DNA from: Aphelocoma coerulescens
Taxonomy: Eukaryota; Chordata; Aves; Passeriformes; Corvidae
Assembly (NCBI RefSeq): GCF_041296385.1
Contig: NC_091014.1
Location: 51,478,078 to 51,542,077 of the forward strand
DNA: 64,000 nucleotides
Direction of reading: 5' to 3'
Shown: piece by piece, positions 51,820 through 64,000 of the stretch
Layout: each line of letters begins with the position of its first letter
Numbering within the stretch: position 1 is the stretch's first letter
The notes under the pieces: model-generated
Database searches by the model: none
What the model was told of the DNA's origin: nothing
Seen by the model: the letters and a program-made list of their open reading frames with translations, nothing else
Translations under genes and position numbers: made by a program

Positions 51820-54800
51820 TGTCATCAGAGTAAAGCCAAGGCACATCCCTAAATTCACAAGACAATATGGATTCTTCACAGACATGTCCCCATCATCAGT
51901 CCCTCACCAAAAACTGCCAAAAGGTTTTCAAGAGCTTCAGTTTGCTTTGATTGTGACCAATGTTGGGCCACTGTGTAACAGCTTTGCTGCTCTCAGAAAA
52001 AGCAGTGGGCCCTGGAGACCCAGGCAAGGCCCTGTGACAACAATTGGGAGCACTGAGCAGGTGCTGCTTAAGCATCACTGCAAGGTACCACTGCTGTGGT
52101 ACATTTCTGTACACCGTATTTTTGTACACATTACAGAAATGTACACATTTCTGCCTTTCCCCGTGCACACCCTCAAAGTGGGCATGGCACCTTCCCAGTA
52201 GTCTGAACATCAGCTTCCTCCAAACAGTGGTGCCTAAGCCTTCCCTCCTCCTTCATCCCAAAGAAGGGGGAGACAGGAGGCTACTTCAAAGCCTTTTTGT
52301 GATATATCACATTTGTGCAAAGCACACCAGATGCTGCCTGAGCATCGAGTAGTCATAGAGGCAGGACCTGGGTGCAAAGAGTACTTTTTAGGATGCAAAA
52401 GGAAAAAAACCCTTTCCCTCCTCCAAAACTTGTCCTTCTGAAGTCTCCTTCAAAACTCTTCTGCCCCCTCCAGCTCCCAGATACCAGAGCCTCCAATAAC
52501 TCCCAAAGTAGTTCAAAGGCACTAAGACACCGTGGCTTTGCCTCCCCACCTGTAGGACTGCCTTGGCCCTGAATTGGGGCTGATAGAATAAAGCTTGTTG
52601 AGTAAACAAGCTTGTAAAGCTTGGCTTTACTCTGCTCAAGCAAGTTGAGCTTGTCCACACTGGAGGAGGAGGAAAGAAGATGGAGGAACAAGGGAAAGGT
52701 GGGGTGGGTAGGGAGCCTGCCCTGGGCTGCATTGATTCACTGCCTCCACAGCTGCTCAGTTCCATGGAGGAGATGCTGCTCAGCCCAGTCCAGCTTCTGA
52801 TAGCCACAAGGCAGCTGTGGCTCAGCAGTGTCTAAATGAAGTAGAGGGGTCCTTGACACTATCTCTGACTGTGCCTGCTCCCCTTCTGCACTGGGACCCA
52901 GATGAAGGGAGCACGTCTAGCACGCTGAGTGGGTTGTAGCATCAGCTTCCCTCTTCCCAAAAAAGAGGTCCAAAATAAAGCAATGGCTACTCCTCCCACC
53001 CTCTCCCATGAATATGTACTGTCAGTGTGGGTAAGTGTGTCAGCTTTCTCAGTCCTTCATGGTCCAGGTTTTAGCAGGACCAGAATGAAATTTACTGCCA
53101 GTGAAAGCCCAACAAGGTGTATAAATCTGTCTTCTGGCCACAACCTATTCTCATAACCCAATGTCAGCCCTCTTCCTCCTCACCAGCATCAAGAGAAGGT
53201 TTTCTGATTAACTTTCCAGGCTCAGAAGGGACAAAAGAAGCTTAACACAACTCAAGTCACTTGAAAAGCCACAACATGTGTGAATTGACTGGATTCATGA
53301 CAGTCGTTAACACCATCACAAAGATGTTTGTAACAGAATCTGTCTGAGCAGAGAAAGAAAACAAAGAGGGTTGCATAAAAATACAAACCTGTGTCCTCCT
53401 TTGTATGTTCAGAAAACACGAGATGGCACAGATGCACACAAACACCTTTCCCACACTTTGCACTGACTTGAAGCCCAAGGGTCCTCCTGCAGGACACCAG
53501 TGTGCTTCTAGTTGAAAAGAAAGACCAGACCTATGCATATATCTAAAGCAGAGGAGCTCCATCCAAACCACCGGAATGTATCTCCTGGCACAGACCAAGG
53601 ATGGCCACTTTCTGCCAAATGCTGACCAGCATATACTAGACCAGCTCAACCAGGCTGGAGGTGGTCAGCTTGGCTTCACCCAGTAGGGAGTTGACTACAG
53701 CCAAGAGAAAGCTTAGTGTGGCTCTTACCTTCCCAGTCTAGCACATGACAAGATGATTCCCAATTACATCTTCTCCAAGCCCTTCCATTTTGCACTGAGG
53801 AACTCCATCCATTCAGTGCACCGCAAGTTCTGCTCAAGGTTCTACAGCTATTCCCCAGCACGTTCTTCCATTTACTGGTATGAATGTTTCATGTCTCATT
53901 TCCAGTTATAAGAGGCACAGCTTAACCTCCTCCTCCCAACTGCAGCTTGCCTTCTCTTTACATGGCTACTCTGATCTTTCATGGAACATACTGTCTCCAG
54001 ATGATTTTATCCAAGTTCTGTATTTCTTTAGCTGGTGTAATAAATGTGGCATTTCAGTAAAGCCAAGGTTCAAGCTGAGTCTTTTGCATACAAACTCTTT
54101 AAACCCCTAAGGCTTTAACTAGATAACACATAGATTTGTTCTATCCAGGAGGAGCATTGGACCAAATATTGTCTTTTTGCCACTAAATATTCAGACATCC
54201 TATAAGGAAATCAGAAATTTTACAGGGAATTCAAGTCTTGAATGCTTTTTCGTCCTCTCCCTCTGGATCTCTGACAGTAAAATCAAGTTCTATGATTTCT
54301 CCATCAAGTTTTGTCCTGTAACATTTAAACCATTTTATATTACTCTTTCAAAGTAGTTCAGATTATGAGAAAAGACAATTAATTTGCTTTAAAAGTCTCA
54401 AATTCTGTTCAAGTAGAAATTTCAACTATGGCAAATACAGTAATTTTAAGCAGTTCTACCAGAGAGCATTGATTTTTCTCCCCCAGGCACAGTCCATCAG
54501 GATTTGGGGGAGGAAACTCGACACAAATTAATCTGATCCCAAAACTAAACGTCAACCAGATTCTATACCTACTCCTGTTTCATACTGCAGGAAAAGCAAT
54601 ACGTTACATGATCAAGAAAACACCTGAAAACTTACATGGAAAAGAAGTGTTTAAGAATCTGTCGCTACCCTTATGTATTTAATGTTCAAGAAACAAGGAA
54701 ATCATCAAACACAATGACAAAAAAATAGCACCCTTTGTATTAACACAAAGCATTAATGCAGCATTCATTGCAGGCACCGAAAGAGCAGCCTAGACAATAC

Positions 54801-57335
54801 CTCAAATAGCTCTTTATGATGTTCCTCCAGTGACAAAAGTGAACAAGTTTATAAACAAAAATACATCAAAATGAAGCTGGTTCAAACAAATATTGGAAGC
54901 CCTTGCATCTCGTACCCCAGAGCAGACATCCAAATTCAATCCAATCTGATGCTGAATCCACAACCTATACCAAGATTCCCCATTTCAAAGGGACAGTGGA
55001 GCCAGTCTCTGGGCTGCAGCTGCACCCTTGTACAGGTACACATTGCAATTTGTCCTGCCACAGTTGCTGAACTGCAGTATCACAGAAGATTGTCATGTCA
55101 GAGAAGACACATGGATTTCTGTATTACCCTGTGCAACTTAAAAGGATACAGACTGTCAGGGCAAACCTTCTAATTTGCTGTTTTGTTTGATTTTTATGCT
55201 TCATCATGCAAGCAATATTTTGTTAGGAAATATATGCCTTGATGGAGATGGGCAATGCTTCTAAATGCATGCAGGAAAAATGTACAAAGACATATAACAA
55301 AATGTCATTCTTAAACTAGCTCCCTCCTGGGACACAGTGGTGAGAGAAGCAGCAAGCCCTGGCCATCTCTCCTTAGCCTGGAGCATCCAGAGAAACAGGT
55401 CTCTGAGGGGTGCCACAGACCAGCCCTTTACCTGGTCATGTCAACAGACCTCATGCACCAACTTGCCACTGTCTGGTTTGAAATCAAGGTCTGAGATATC
55501 CATAGATCGTGGTTCAGCTCACCTAACGGGACCCTGGCGTTTCTTACAAATTCAAACTACATTTGAGAACCGTTTCCATCAGACCCAGACTGAGGAATCT
55601 CCAGGCCTTCGCGCTCAAAAGGACATGGACTATCAGGTACCCAGTTTTCTTACAGTGGAAAAACACACGACAGAGGACCAGACATTAGGAGATTTTGGAT
55701 TCCTCATGGAACGTGACTGTTTTCCAAACTGTGTGGTGAAAGAGCAGTAATTTAATACACTCTTTGTCTTTTTTAGCCGCCAACCCTGAACATCCTTAAA
55801 ATGCAAACACGCAGAACAAAAGAGATAATTAAAAGCTTTTAGAAAGCTCATCTATGTAGGCTACCTTTGTAGCCAATAGGGATTAGCTTTTCTAGAGGGT
55901 ACACTGGAGCACATCCATGGGGCTCCTGCTCTACACTGCCCTTCAAAGAACCTGGTCTTTCTCCACTGACTTCCTGGAGTTCCTCTGAAAACAAGTCTCC
56001 AACAGCTAGTGTTCACTTCTGGAAAAATTCCCCGTTCCATATAGAAATCAAACATCTCACCAAGCTTTTAAAAGCAAATGTATAATGAACAATTGAGAGG
56101 GGATACGAACTGGATATGAACTGCAGGAATGAAAATCCCAAGTGATTTTAAAGATTTGGAGACAATTTTAAAGAGCTACCTGCACATTATAGGAAACCAT
56201 AAAAATTTTCATTGGAGCAGTAACTCTGGTTTCCCGTCACAGAGTCCATAGTTCTCATCCCTCATCCTTCATTTAAGAGCACTTGCTTGAGGATCAGGTC
56301 TTTGTTCCCTGGGAATTCACCTCCTCCTGTTACTCTATTCCCCACCTGGAATCAGCACTGGAGCTCAATGCTAAATGAAACATTTTGTTGTCATGTCACT
56401 GGGAAAAAACAAATGCATCCAAAGCAGAACAACAAACCTGTACTGACTAATTTGGAGGAAGAATTAGCTCCCATGTCTCCCATGTCTCAGAGGACTCCAA
56501 TGCCTCTGGGCTACAGAGCCTGTGCCTCCATTTCTTTCACGCTGAAATCATTTCTCTTTTTATAAGTAATTACTTTATATCGGGCCAAAGAAACAAACTA
56601 CCTCCACAGTCCAGTCATTAGAGCACTCCCTCTCCAACACAATGAATAGGCATTTATATAAAGTAGAACAGTTCCAACTGGAAAAGCTCCAACTGAGAAA
56701 GCATTACTGCAGAGGACCCAGTAGTCTGAGCCCTCATCTTGGCTAGGACAACCTCAGGGACAAGTCCCCTCTTCGAAGTATGCAGAATAATGATGCGTCA
56801 CACAAAACCCAGTTAGTTTTCTGCCCGCCAGGCTGCTAGCTATTCTTTTCTCTGCTTTTTCATGAAAACACATCAAATACTCTAATTAATCTCAGTGCAG
56901 AACTACCAAACCCTCTGAAATTCTTTTTTTTTTTTTTTGGTGGGGCAGTTAACCCATTTCCAAACCTCTTCTGTCAAAATCCTTACTCATCACCTCTAAC
57001 ATCAAAAGCTGAAGTCAGGAATCAATCTGCCCTAACAAAAAAAAAAAAAATACAAGACTATTAAGGTGAGGCATGTCATTAACCAGCATTCATTTCCTAC
57101 TATACATCTCCTGGTTTCTGAAAGTTATTACTCCCTCCAGTAAGAAAAAAGGCCATTGCACAGAAAGGGTCGCTCATATAAGACACCCGCTGTGAAAATC
57201 CAGCTCCTGCTTCAGAGACCACCAAGGTACAGGCACTCAGCTCCTGCAAAGTTCTCTGAGTTCTGAAGTTCATTTAGTCTACATAGAAATCAAGCAAATT
57301 AAAAATGGTTAATGTGTGACCCTTTTGACTCACTC
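51820..57335. other. Intergenic or intronic stretch, no gene recognised
   Basis: No gene is recognised. Two small inverted repeats occur at 52101-52142 (11-bp arms) and 52591-52613 (9-bp arms). T15 lies at 56924-56938 and A14 at 57037-57050. Sequence around 54100-54870 is AT-rich and ORF-poor. Frames of 130-139 codons (51782-52201 plus, 52388-52807 minus, 53257-53649 minus, 55337-55750 plus) have no domain. Confidence 0.5.
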
Positions 57336-57381
57336 TGAACCCCTGGTTTGAAAGTTTGTGAACTTTCAAACCAGGGGTTCA
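57336..57381. repeat. Perfect inverted repeat: 21-bp arms, 4-nt loop
   Basis: The left arm at 57336-57356 (TGAACCCCTGG then TTTGAAAGTT) and the right arm at 57361-57381 are exact reverse complements separated only by TGTG. Pairing stops cleanly at both outer ends. A perfect arm of this length is not expected by chance in 64 kb. It could be a template-switch (fold-back) mutation, a remnant of a small DNA element, a structured RNA element, or an assembly fold-back. Confidence 0.95.
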
Positions 57382-60216
57382 AAGAGCCTTCTGCAAGAGC
57401 AGCCATCTTTCAAGGCAGCCATCCCACAGCTACCCTATTTTTCTAAGCTACTAAATTTTTCTCTCCTCCTGTTTAGGGTACCGGTGCCCCATCACTTAAT
57501 GAAATGACTGCAATGTCTTTTCCAAGATTCTGTTTATACTTTTCGTGGCACTTACCACTGTTACTTTCATATTGAGTCTTAAAAGCTTCCTCCCAGAAAG
57601 AGTACCGCAGACCACATCCACGCCGATTTTATACTTTGACTTTCAACATTTCAGGACACTATCTATATAATTTCAATTATATATGATAGTCACCTTTTCA
57701 GCAATAAATTAGAGGGTAATTTCAAGTTGCGCTGAAAACGTGGAGAGCTGAAAGGGAGAAACTATGAGAACAGATTATGTCATTCAGTCGCTTTCATTAG
57801 ACTCTCCCTTGGGGATTGTCAGCCTCTGATGTTTCAGCTTGCCTCTGCCGAAACACACGTCTGACAGGAGGGAATCTCCCCTGAGATACTTAGGCCACTG
57901 ACTGCAGCAGCCAGCAATAACAGAGAATTATAGAGGAAGAGAGAGAGGGGTGCAGGGATATGCAGATCTTTCCCACGTGCTTTCCATACAAGCCTATGCC
58001 TACGTGCAAGTAGCCGCGAGTTAGTGCGTTCTAGTGCATTTCCTCTGCAACAATGCACTTCAAATGCATTTCCAAGCAAAGCCTTGTGACAGAAATTCCC
58101 CAGCAATCCAGCTGTGTACAATTAAACAACATCCTGCTTTACCTGACACAAAGACATTTACAGCAGCAACTCTTCTCCATCCTCCTCCTGGAGCAGCTGG
58201 CAGCATCCTGACACCTTTCCATGTAGCAGTGGAGCCATTCTTCTCAATGCACGAGCTTCAAAACCACCTGCCCCCAGATGCTGTGAAGAGTTGGGATTGC
58301 CCTTGGCTTTAGGATCCTAGCAGCTCTTCTGCAACTCGTTTCCAGGTGGTATTGATTTAGAACCTTCACCTTTCATATTCCAAACAGCCCCTGTGTATCT
58401 CCAGTACCTCATTTCCAGATGTGAACACTGGAGTAGCAGAAGTCTCACGTGACACAAGGAAACCACAGTCCCTTGTTACAGCAGACTTCAGTCTCTAACC
58501 TACCTGTGCCCCACTGTGTCCTGCTCATGGCCCACAGCCAAAGGTAACAACACAGGACCACTGCAGTCTTAAACTATCATGAGACTATTATGCCTATCAC
58601 CTGAAAATAGTTTTCTGTTAATTGGGCAACCAGCTGTGATGTAGGACATGGCATTTGCACTAGTGAATTATCATCAGGCTCATGACACCAGATCTTATCT
58701 GCCTCAGCTGGCTCCATGTAGCCATCTCACCTCCTAGTCTGTTTTGAAGTACTGAATTTAATAAGTTTTACGTTTGTTTCCTTTTTAAAAATCCTCCAAA
58801 TTCTTCAGAGGTCATACTACGTCCATGTGAGAGAGTTGTATATATTACCTCCCAACAGTGCATGGCAACCCTAACTAAGAGATTAGGTGAAGAAGTGAAA
58901 TAAAAATGTTAAATCCAAGTATAATAAAATAGAGAGTGTATTGTGTCATTTCCTCAATTTGAGTCTGAGTCTGTCCTGGACACCTGTATAGAAAACTCCT
59001 CCTTCCTACAAAAAAACACCAGAGGTCAGGATTACATGCTTGTTACTCCTTTTTAAAATCGTGTAATCTACCAGCAGGGCTGCACCACAGCCACCACTTC
59101 TGCTGATGCACAGGAGGATATACACTGGCATAGGCCTTAGGCCACAGAGCACGTTCCCGATGCTGGCCAAACTCACAATTTCAAAACAGCCCTTTCAGCC
59201 ATCTCAGCTACCGGCAGGGGAATTTCTATTGACCCAAGGTAGGAAGATCCCTCACAGAACCCACTGCCAGAGCCGCTCATCCAAACCCCAACCAGGCACA
59301 GGAAGCTCCTCCAACTCAGAGCACAAAGATGATGATCCTCAGAAACCACGATGATCATGGCTGCCCATATCCCATTTTATCTTCTAGAAGCAGCAAAGAG
59401 GAGTAAACAGAAGGTATTTTTAAATTGTATCTCATCTTGCAAGACAAAAGAATGACATCATGAAATAGCAAGGTGTGAATTTTCACATCGTTCAGTATGT
59501 GACGGTAAACCTCCCCTCCCCTTGCAGTATCAGGTTTTGGCACACTAGCTGTTCAGATGTTGTGACAGTGTAAAGCTTTGAAAGCAATGGCTACAGACAG
59601 GTGAAGCTTCTGAATGAAAGACACACGGTCTCAATCTAAGCAGCTCAACTTATCCCAGGATTCAAGAACTGTGCTTGCAAATGCAAAAGCATCATTCACA
59701 CAGGACATGTTTCTAAGCCTCTTCTGCCTGATTTCCATACTGCAGCCCTTGCTAGTCTTCTGGACAGTATAAGCTGTCACAACATACCAGAGGTTTTGTA
59801 AACCAGGCATCTTTGGGGAGCTCCTGATATGCACAACTGTGCCACCAGTCGACACCATCATTTTGACTCCTACAGGTACCATATGAGATTTGTTGCACAG
59901 AGCCAAACCCAACCAGGTTCCTCCAATGGGACAGTTCCTCCCTCCTGCACACAGGACAAATCAATCTCCTTATCTTTCTCCCAAAGTTGTTTGGTTAGGC
60001 GTGCAAATATCATGATCTGAGGTTCACTGGAGACAGACTTTATTAGATACAAAATCCTGATAGTTCAGCACCTACATCTAGCTTTAAATATTGTCAGTAG
60101 CAGCTAATCTGCCAAATTTATCAGCTCTTCTACTGTCACTAAAACATTAGTGCAGTAAACATTTAATTTGATGTTTAATGTGAATTCTCTCTGCTTCATC
60201 TTAAAGTCATTTATTT
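57382..60216. other. Intergenic or intronic stretch, no gene recognised
   Basis: Nothing coding or repetitive was recognised. Opposing frames near 57834-58312 are short and without domains. Confidence 0.5.
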
Positions 60217-60480
60217 CCTGATCTGTCCTCTGTGACTAATGAGAATAATTGGCCCCTGTCCTCTTTCTGTAACAGTCTTTTATATATTTGCAGACAACTA
60301 GGGATCCACCCATAGTTGTCTTTTCTCCAGACTGAGCTTACCGGGCTCTCTCACCCTTTCTTTACAGGTCTTGTTTTCTCTGCTCTGTGATCATTGTCTT
60401 AGTTCACTCCCTCACACTCCCCCCAGTCCTTCTCTCTCTTAGAAGTGCTGCCCTCAAACAGAATATAGTTACCTAAGCAG
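60217..60480 (-). mobile_element. Old CR1 fragment, reverse orientation, copy C
   Basis: TGATCTGTCCTCTGTGACTA, AATAATTGGCCCCTGTCCTC, CTTTTCTCCAGACTGAGCTT and TTCTTTACAGGTCTTGTTTT, then TGCTGCCCTCAAACAGAATA and ACCTAAGCAGAGCTAAACCA, follow the reverse-complement order of the CR1 3' region. It matches copy A at 50612-50762 over about 150 bp and extends further toward the element's 5' side. It is heavily diverged and non-functional. Confidence 0.72.
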
Positions 60481-63400
60481 AGCTAAACCACATCTGTAAA
60501 TAGGTTCTAGACAGATCATTTCAGTATTTTGAACAAATGAGGATTGTATACAGAGCTACATGGGCTGGACAGTGGGTTTGGAGGAGGAGGGTGGTAGCTA
60601 CAATGCTTCATTTCTTGATGCCTGGTTGAAAATCCAGGCTGGAAGTACAGTAGGCAAGAACTGTTCCCACAACTAAATAGCTACACGCAGACAAAGTAGT
60701 GTAGGCTGACTGCTACCTTGAGAAGTAACTTAAGAGTTTGTCACATGGACAGTTAATTGGAGGTGAGCTCCTACATGCCCAACATGCCAGGAGTGTGCAG
60801 GAGTGACAGAATAATATCCCATGGATTATTCAGGCCAGATAACTTGGTGACCCTGCACCTGTTTTAGCAGAGGAGCAATCAGCAGAGATAAGCCACCAAA
60901 CATGAAGATCAAATTCACTTTTTTTCCCTTAGAGTGTTTCTTTCCTATAAATGTTTCAGCACAGCCATGCACATCAATGTTAGTGATACTGTACATGCTT
61001 TAGGAATACAGAAACATCTTCAGTGTTCAGAGCTGGCAACCTAATCTTTTACCTGAGCCACTTTCAGTGACTCTTTTCAGTTCTGAACCTTCCTTGCGGA
61101 TGGCGTTTGAGGTATAGGGTGTGAATTCTGCAGAGATCTCAGCCTAATATCCCTTTCACTTTGAGCCAATAACCACACTCTCATTCAAAATTTCTCTTTT
61201 TCCCCAGATGTTTAATCAGTTCATCTGTATTGATATATATAGATTATATATATAGATATAAAACATGGTCTTCAATTGCTTGTGTTAGAAAGGGAAGAGA
61301 GCCACCCAGCATACTTTGCAGTCTACAAATACCAGCTGTATTAGGAAGAATGAGCTGGCAGTGAGTGTCAGAACACATACCCGAAGTATTTTTATTCTTC
61401 TCACACGAAGCATATTCAATGTATATGTAAAATTTTAGAAAGAGAACTCTGTCCCTTCTCCTGCCCAGAGTCAGTGTTCTCTTCTGTTTCCAGGAGAACA
61501 CTGAATAAAAGGCAGCCTTGCCCCGAGAGGTCCAAATTAGCCATGGTTTGAATTGAATTTGAATTTGCACAGTTTGCACACTGCCTTGTGCCACACACTT
61601 GTTTCTGAGTGCACAGAGAGGGGATTTTTTCTCTGCAGTGACCTCAGGCACGTGGAGATATGCTGCTTGGTTTGCACAGATCACCACCCTGCACTTGGTC
61701 AACTTTTACACACACCAGTTCACACCCCGATGTACAGTTCTAGCTGGGAGCTTGTGGTTTGCAGCTTAAGGAAGCAATGAGCTCCTGAACCATAAAGGGT
61801 GGGTTTGTTTGGATTTTTTTTTTCCCAACATGAAAGGTAGCTTCAACATTTAATCAGCTGGGTCAATCTCCTGGTTCCCAGGCACTTAGCATCATGGCAC
61901 TAATTTTGCCAGAGCAAGCACCAGTCCACACCTGCCAGGAACGTTCTTTCCTGTCTTTAGATAAACAGACAAGCAATAAAGGTAGGTCAGAGGGATGATG
62001 GAGCCCCCTTTGTGGTGGGAGAAATGGGTTTTTTAGTTCCCGTTACAAGGCACTTCGCAGAAGCAGAAACACAAAACTCATAAGAAGGGACAAGGCAGTT
62101 GTAGCAGGTGGGCCATGCTTAGCTTCAAATATCTTATTTTCCTCTGATTCCCCTTCCACATATTTCAGTGCTGTGATCTTCAAACTGCCATTTCATCTTA
62201 CGCAGCGAGGTACCCAAGGCAGCAGCGAGTCTGTCTGACTGCAGCAAAGCGACAATTAATAAGTTGACTCATTTTGGTGTAAAGAGTTCTTGTGGATGGG
62301 GCAACAGAGGACAGATCAGGGTAATAGCAGATAACTGATCAGCCATGCTTCTCCCAACCACTTTGTGCTTTTCTCTCAAGTATAAATAAATATCAAAGAA
62401 AGCTAATCACTGAATTGCAGAAGAGTCAGGCAGGCCTAGAGCCCTGATGTCAGGCAGAGCGGATACTACGAGCATTCCATGGTGGATTAGGCAATCACAA
62501 TACACTGAACCATCTTGCTCAGAAAGATCATCTAGTCCATCTTTCCTATTAACTAATCCATTTATTTGGGATAAATTGCAGCTTACACAAAGAAAATTTT
62601 AAAAATTAAAAAAACCCTCTGCATGTTCTCCAGCTGCAAGGTAGCTGTCTTTCACCACTGCCCACCAAACCATGCTGCTAAGTAGAGTCAGGCAGAGTAG
62701 AGCTATGGCCTCCCTAAAGGCAAAGAGGATTAAACCTCTAGGGACAAGTCCTCAGTCTGGACTAACTCATAGGCAGCTTTTGCACATCCTAAGGATGGGA
62801 ATGTGGAATGGAGCCCATTGCAGATACAAGCAGTGCTATCTGTACAGCGCTCCCACCCTCTGCCAGCTTGGGGGAAGGAAAAAACAGCACTGGGAATCAA
62901 ATCCAGACCTCCCACATGGTACTGCAGAGACACAAATCCCTGGTGCCAGCCCAGGCAATGTGAGTCCAGTGTGGGAATCCAAGAGCAGCTCCATAGCTCG
63001 GGCACCGGAAGCAAGGTCCACCTGCCCTCTTCCAAACCAAGCACAGGAAACAGCTCCAGCTGAGCCCCAACAGAAGATGAAATATAAATTAATTCCATCA
63101 CCTTTTCCCCCTGTAGGTTAGGGTTTGGGGATCAGGTGCTGGTTCATAGGTTGATAGACTTTTTACACAGAGACAGTTGGTAAGCCAAAATGAGGATAAA
63201 ACTAGTCAAAGCGTCAGTCAAAGCGCTGGGGGATGGCAGGCTGGGATTTTTGCCCCTGTTCTGTATTTTCTACCTCTCCATAATCTCTTGCATGATGTTC
63301 TGGCATGCACAGGTGCAATGCAGAACTCAGCCAACAATGCTGGTATCCTGAGACCCTTGCCCAGAACAGGATGGCTGGGTGCCACTGCTGACACCTTCCT

Positions 63401-64000
63401 TTGTTCAGCAATGGTCTCACTGGCACAGGAATTGCAAGGGGCACCAGGACTGACGCAGGCTGAACTGGCTAGTGCAGCACGTGTGTGCCAACAGATCAGA
63501 GCCCATGGTCCCTGGGAAGAAGAGTTGTGGCTTTGACCATGTTTCTTTCCTTTTCCCTGCTGAGATTTGCCTCTTGGCTGAGCCAAGAGGAAGCTGAAGC
63601 AGATCTCACCACCCCCAGGCTGTTTCCTGATTCTGCCCTCAACCTGTTCTATCGTGTCTCAACCCTCTGAGACCTCCACCCAGGACTGGTGTGGTGAGGT
63701 ACCAAAGCAAAGCAGGATATACGGAGGCGACAAGAGCTGCTGCTTTGGGGTGGCGTGGGTGAGCACTTGAAAATCGCCCATACCCACACCTCCCCTCTTG
63801 CAGAGCACCCTGCACCCACACACAAACTGCTGCTCTCTACAGAGCTGCAGCTGGGGCACACCAGGTCAGCCAACACAGCAGGGTGCTGTGTTCCTGCTCT
63901 GCTCTCCAAGGCCTTGGGGAGTGGGACAGCACCCCATGAGCGGGGGGTGTTGCATACCCAGCCCTCCCCGCCTGCCCAAGGGGCAGCTCAGGAGGGATCA
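60481..64000. other. Intergenic or intronic stretch, no gene recognised
   Basis: An AT dinucleotide-rich tract lies at 61229-61262. A near-perfect palindrome, CCTCTTGGCT-G-AGCCAAGAGG, occupies 63570-63590. GC content rises toward the right edge (63690-64000), but CpG density does not reach that of the 17.6-kb island. The 149-codon plus frame at 62672-63121 has no recognisable domain. Confidence 0.5.
61229..61262 (+). repeat. AT-rich TATA/GATA simple repeat
   Basis: Imperfect TATATATAGA-type units run for about 34 bp. Confidence 0.8.

Noticed and set aside
62880..62950. GGGAATCAAATCCAGACC segment resembling a tRNA B-box or MIR core
   Set aside because: No matching A-box at the right distance and no cloverleaf could be drawn, so no tRNA or SINE call.

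Overview
This is a vertebrate nuclear genome window, most likely from a bird. It contains one confidently recognised coding exon: the first coding exon of GRIN2B (GluN2B subunit of the NMDA receptor), on the minus strand at 30774-31184. The bird assignment rests on three signs. A 5'-truncated CR1 LINE keeps the 8-bp 3'-terminal repeat typical of avian CR1. A short fragment resembles the 5' end of an avian ERVL-type LTR. Interspersed repeats are otherwise sparse. The species cannot be told from the sequence alone.

Layout relative to GRIN2B, which reads right to left. Positions 31203-64000 lie 5' of the exon, in the first intron or 5' region; no upstream untranslated exon could be identified. 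The exon with 18 nt of 5' UTR is 30774-31202. Positions 1-30773 belong to the following intron, because the next GRIN2B coding exon is not in the window; that intron is therefore at least 30.7 kb. Nearly all other open reading frames are short and low-complexity and look like chance frames in intronic DNA.

Non-coding content, left to right: an L2/L3/MIR-like tail (2361-2436); a reverse-oriented CR1 of about 715 bp (2531-3247); an ERVL-like LTR fragment (about 9168-9262); an RFX/X-box-like palindrome (14408-14421); a CpG island (about 17521-17875) with three GTGAGTCA octamers and a TATA box 3' of it; a second L3/MIR-like fragment (20287-20355); a long C-rich ORF of doubtful status (20866-21810); an AT-rich ORF-poor block (about 23.2-25.5 kb); the GRIN2B exon; a third L3/MIR-like fragment (32169-32264); old reverse-oriented CR1 fragments (about 37.9-38.1 kb, 50.6-50.8 kb, 51.3-51.8 kb, 60.2-60.5 kb); an exon-like acceptor/donor pair (48994-49055); and a perfect 21-bp hairpin (57336-57381).

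No operon-like, defence, viral-replication or otherwise novel multi-gene system is visible. The most worthwhile leads are the intronic CpG island with its possible antisense promoter, the perfect fold-back hairpin, and the exon-like segment opposite GRIN2B.
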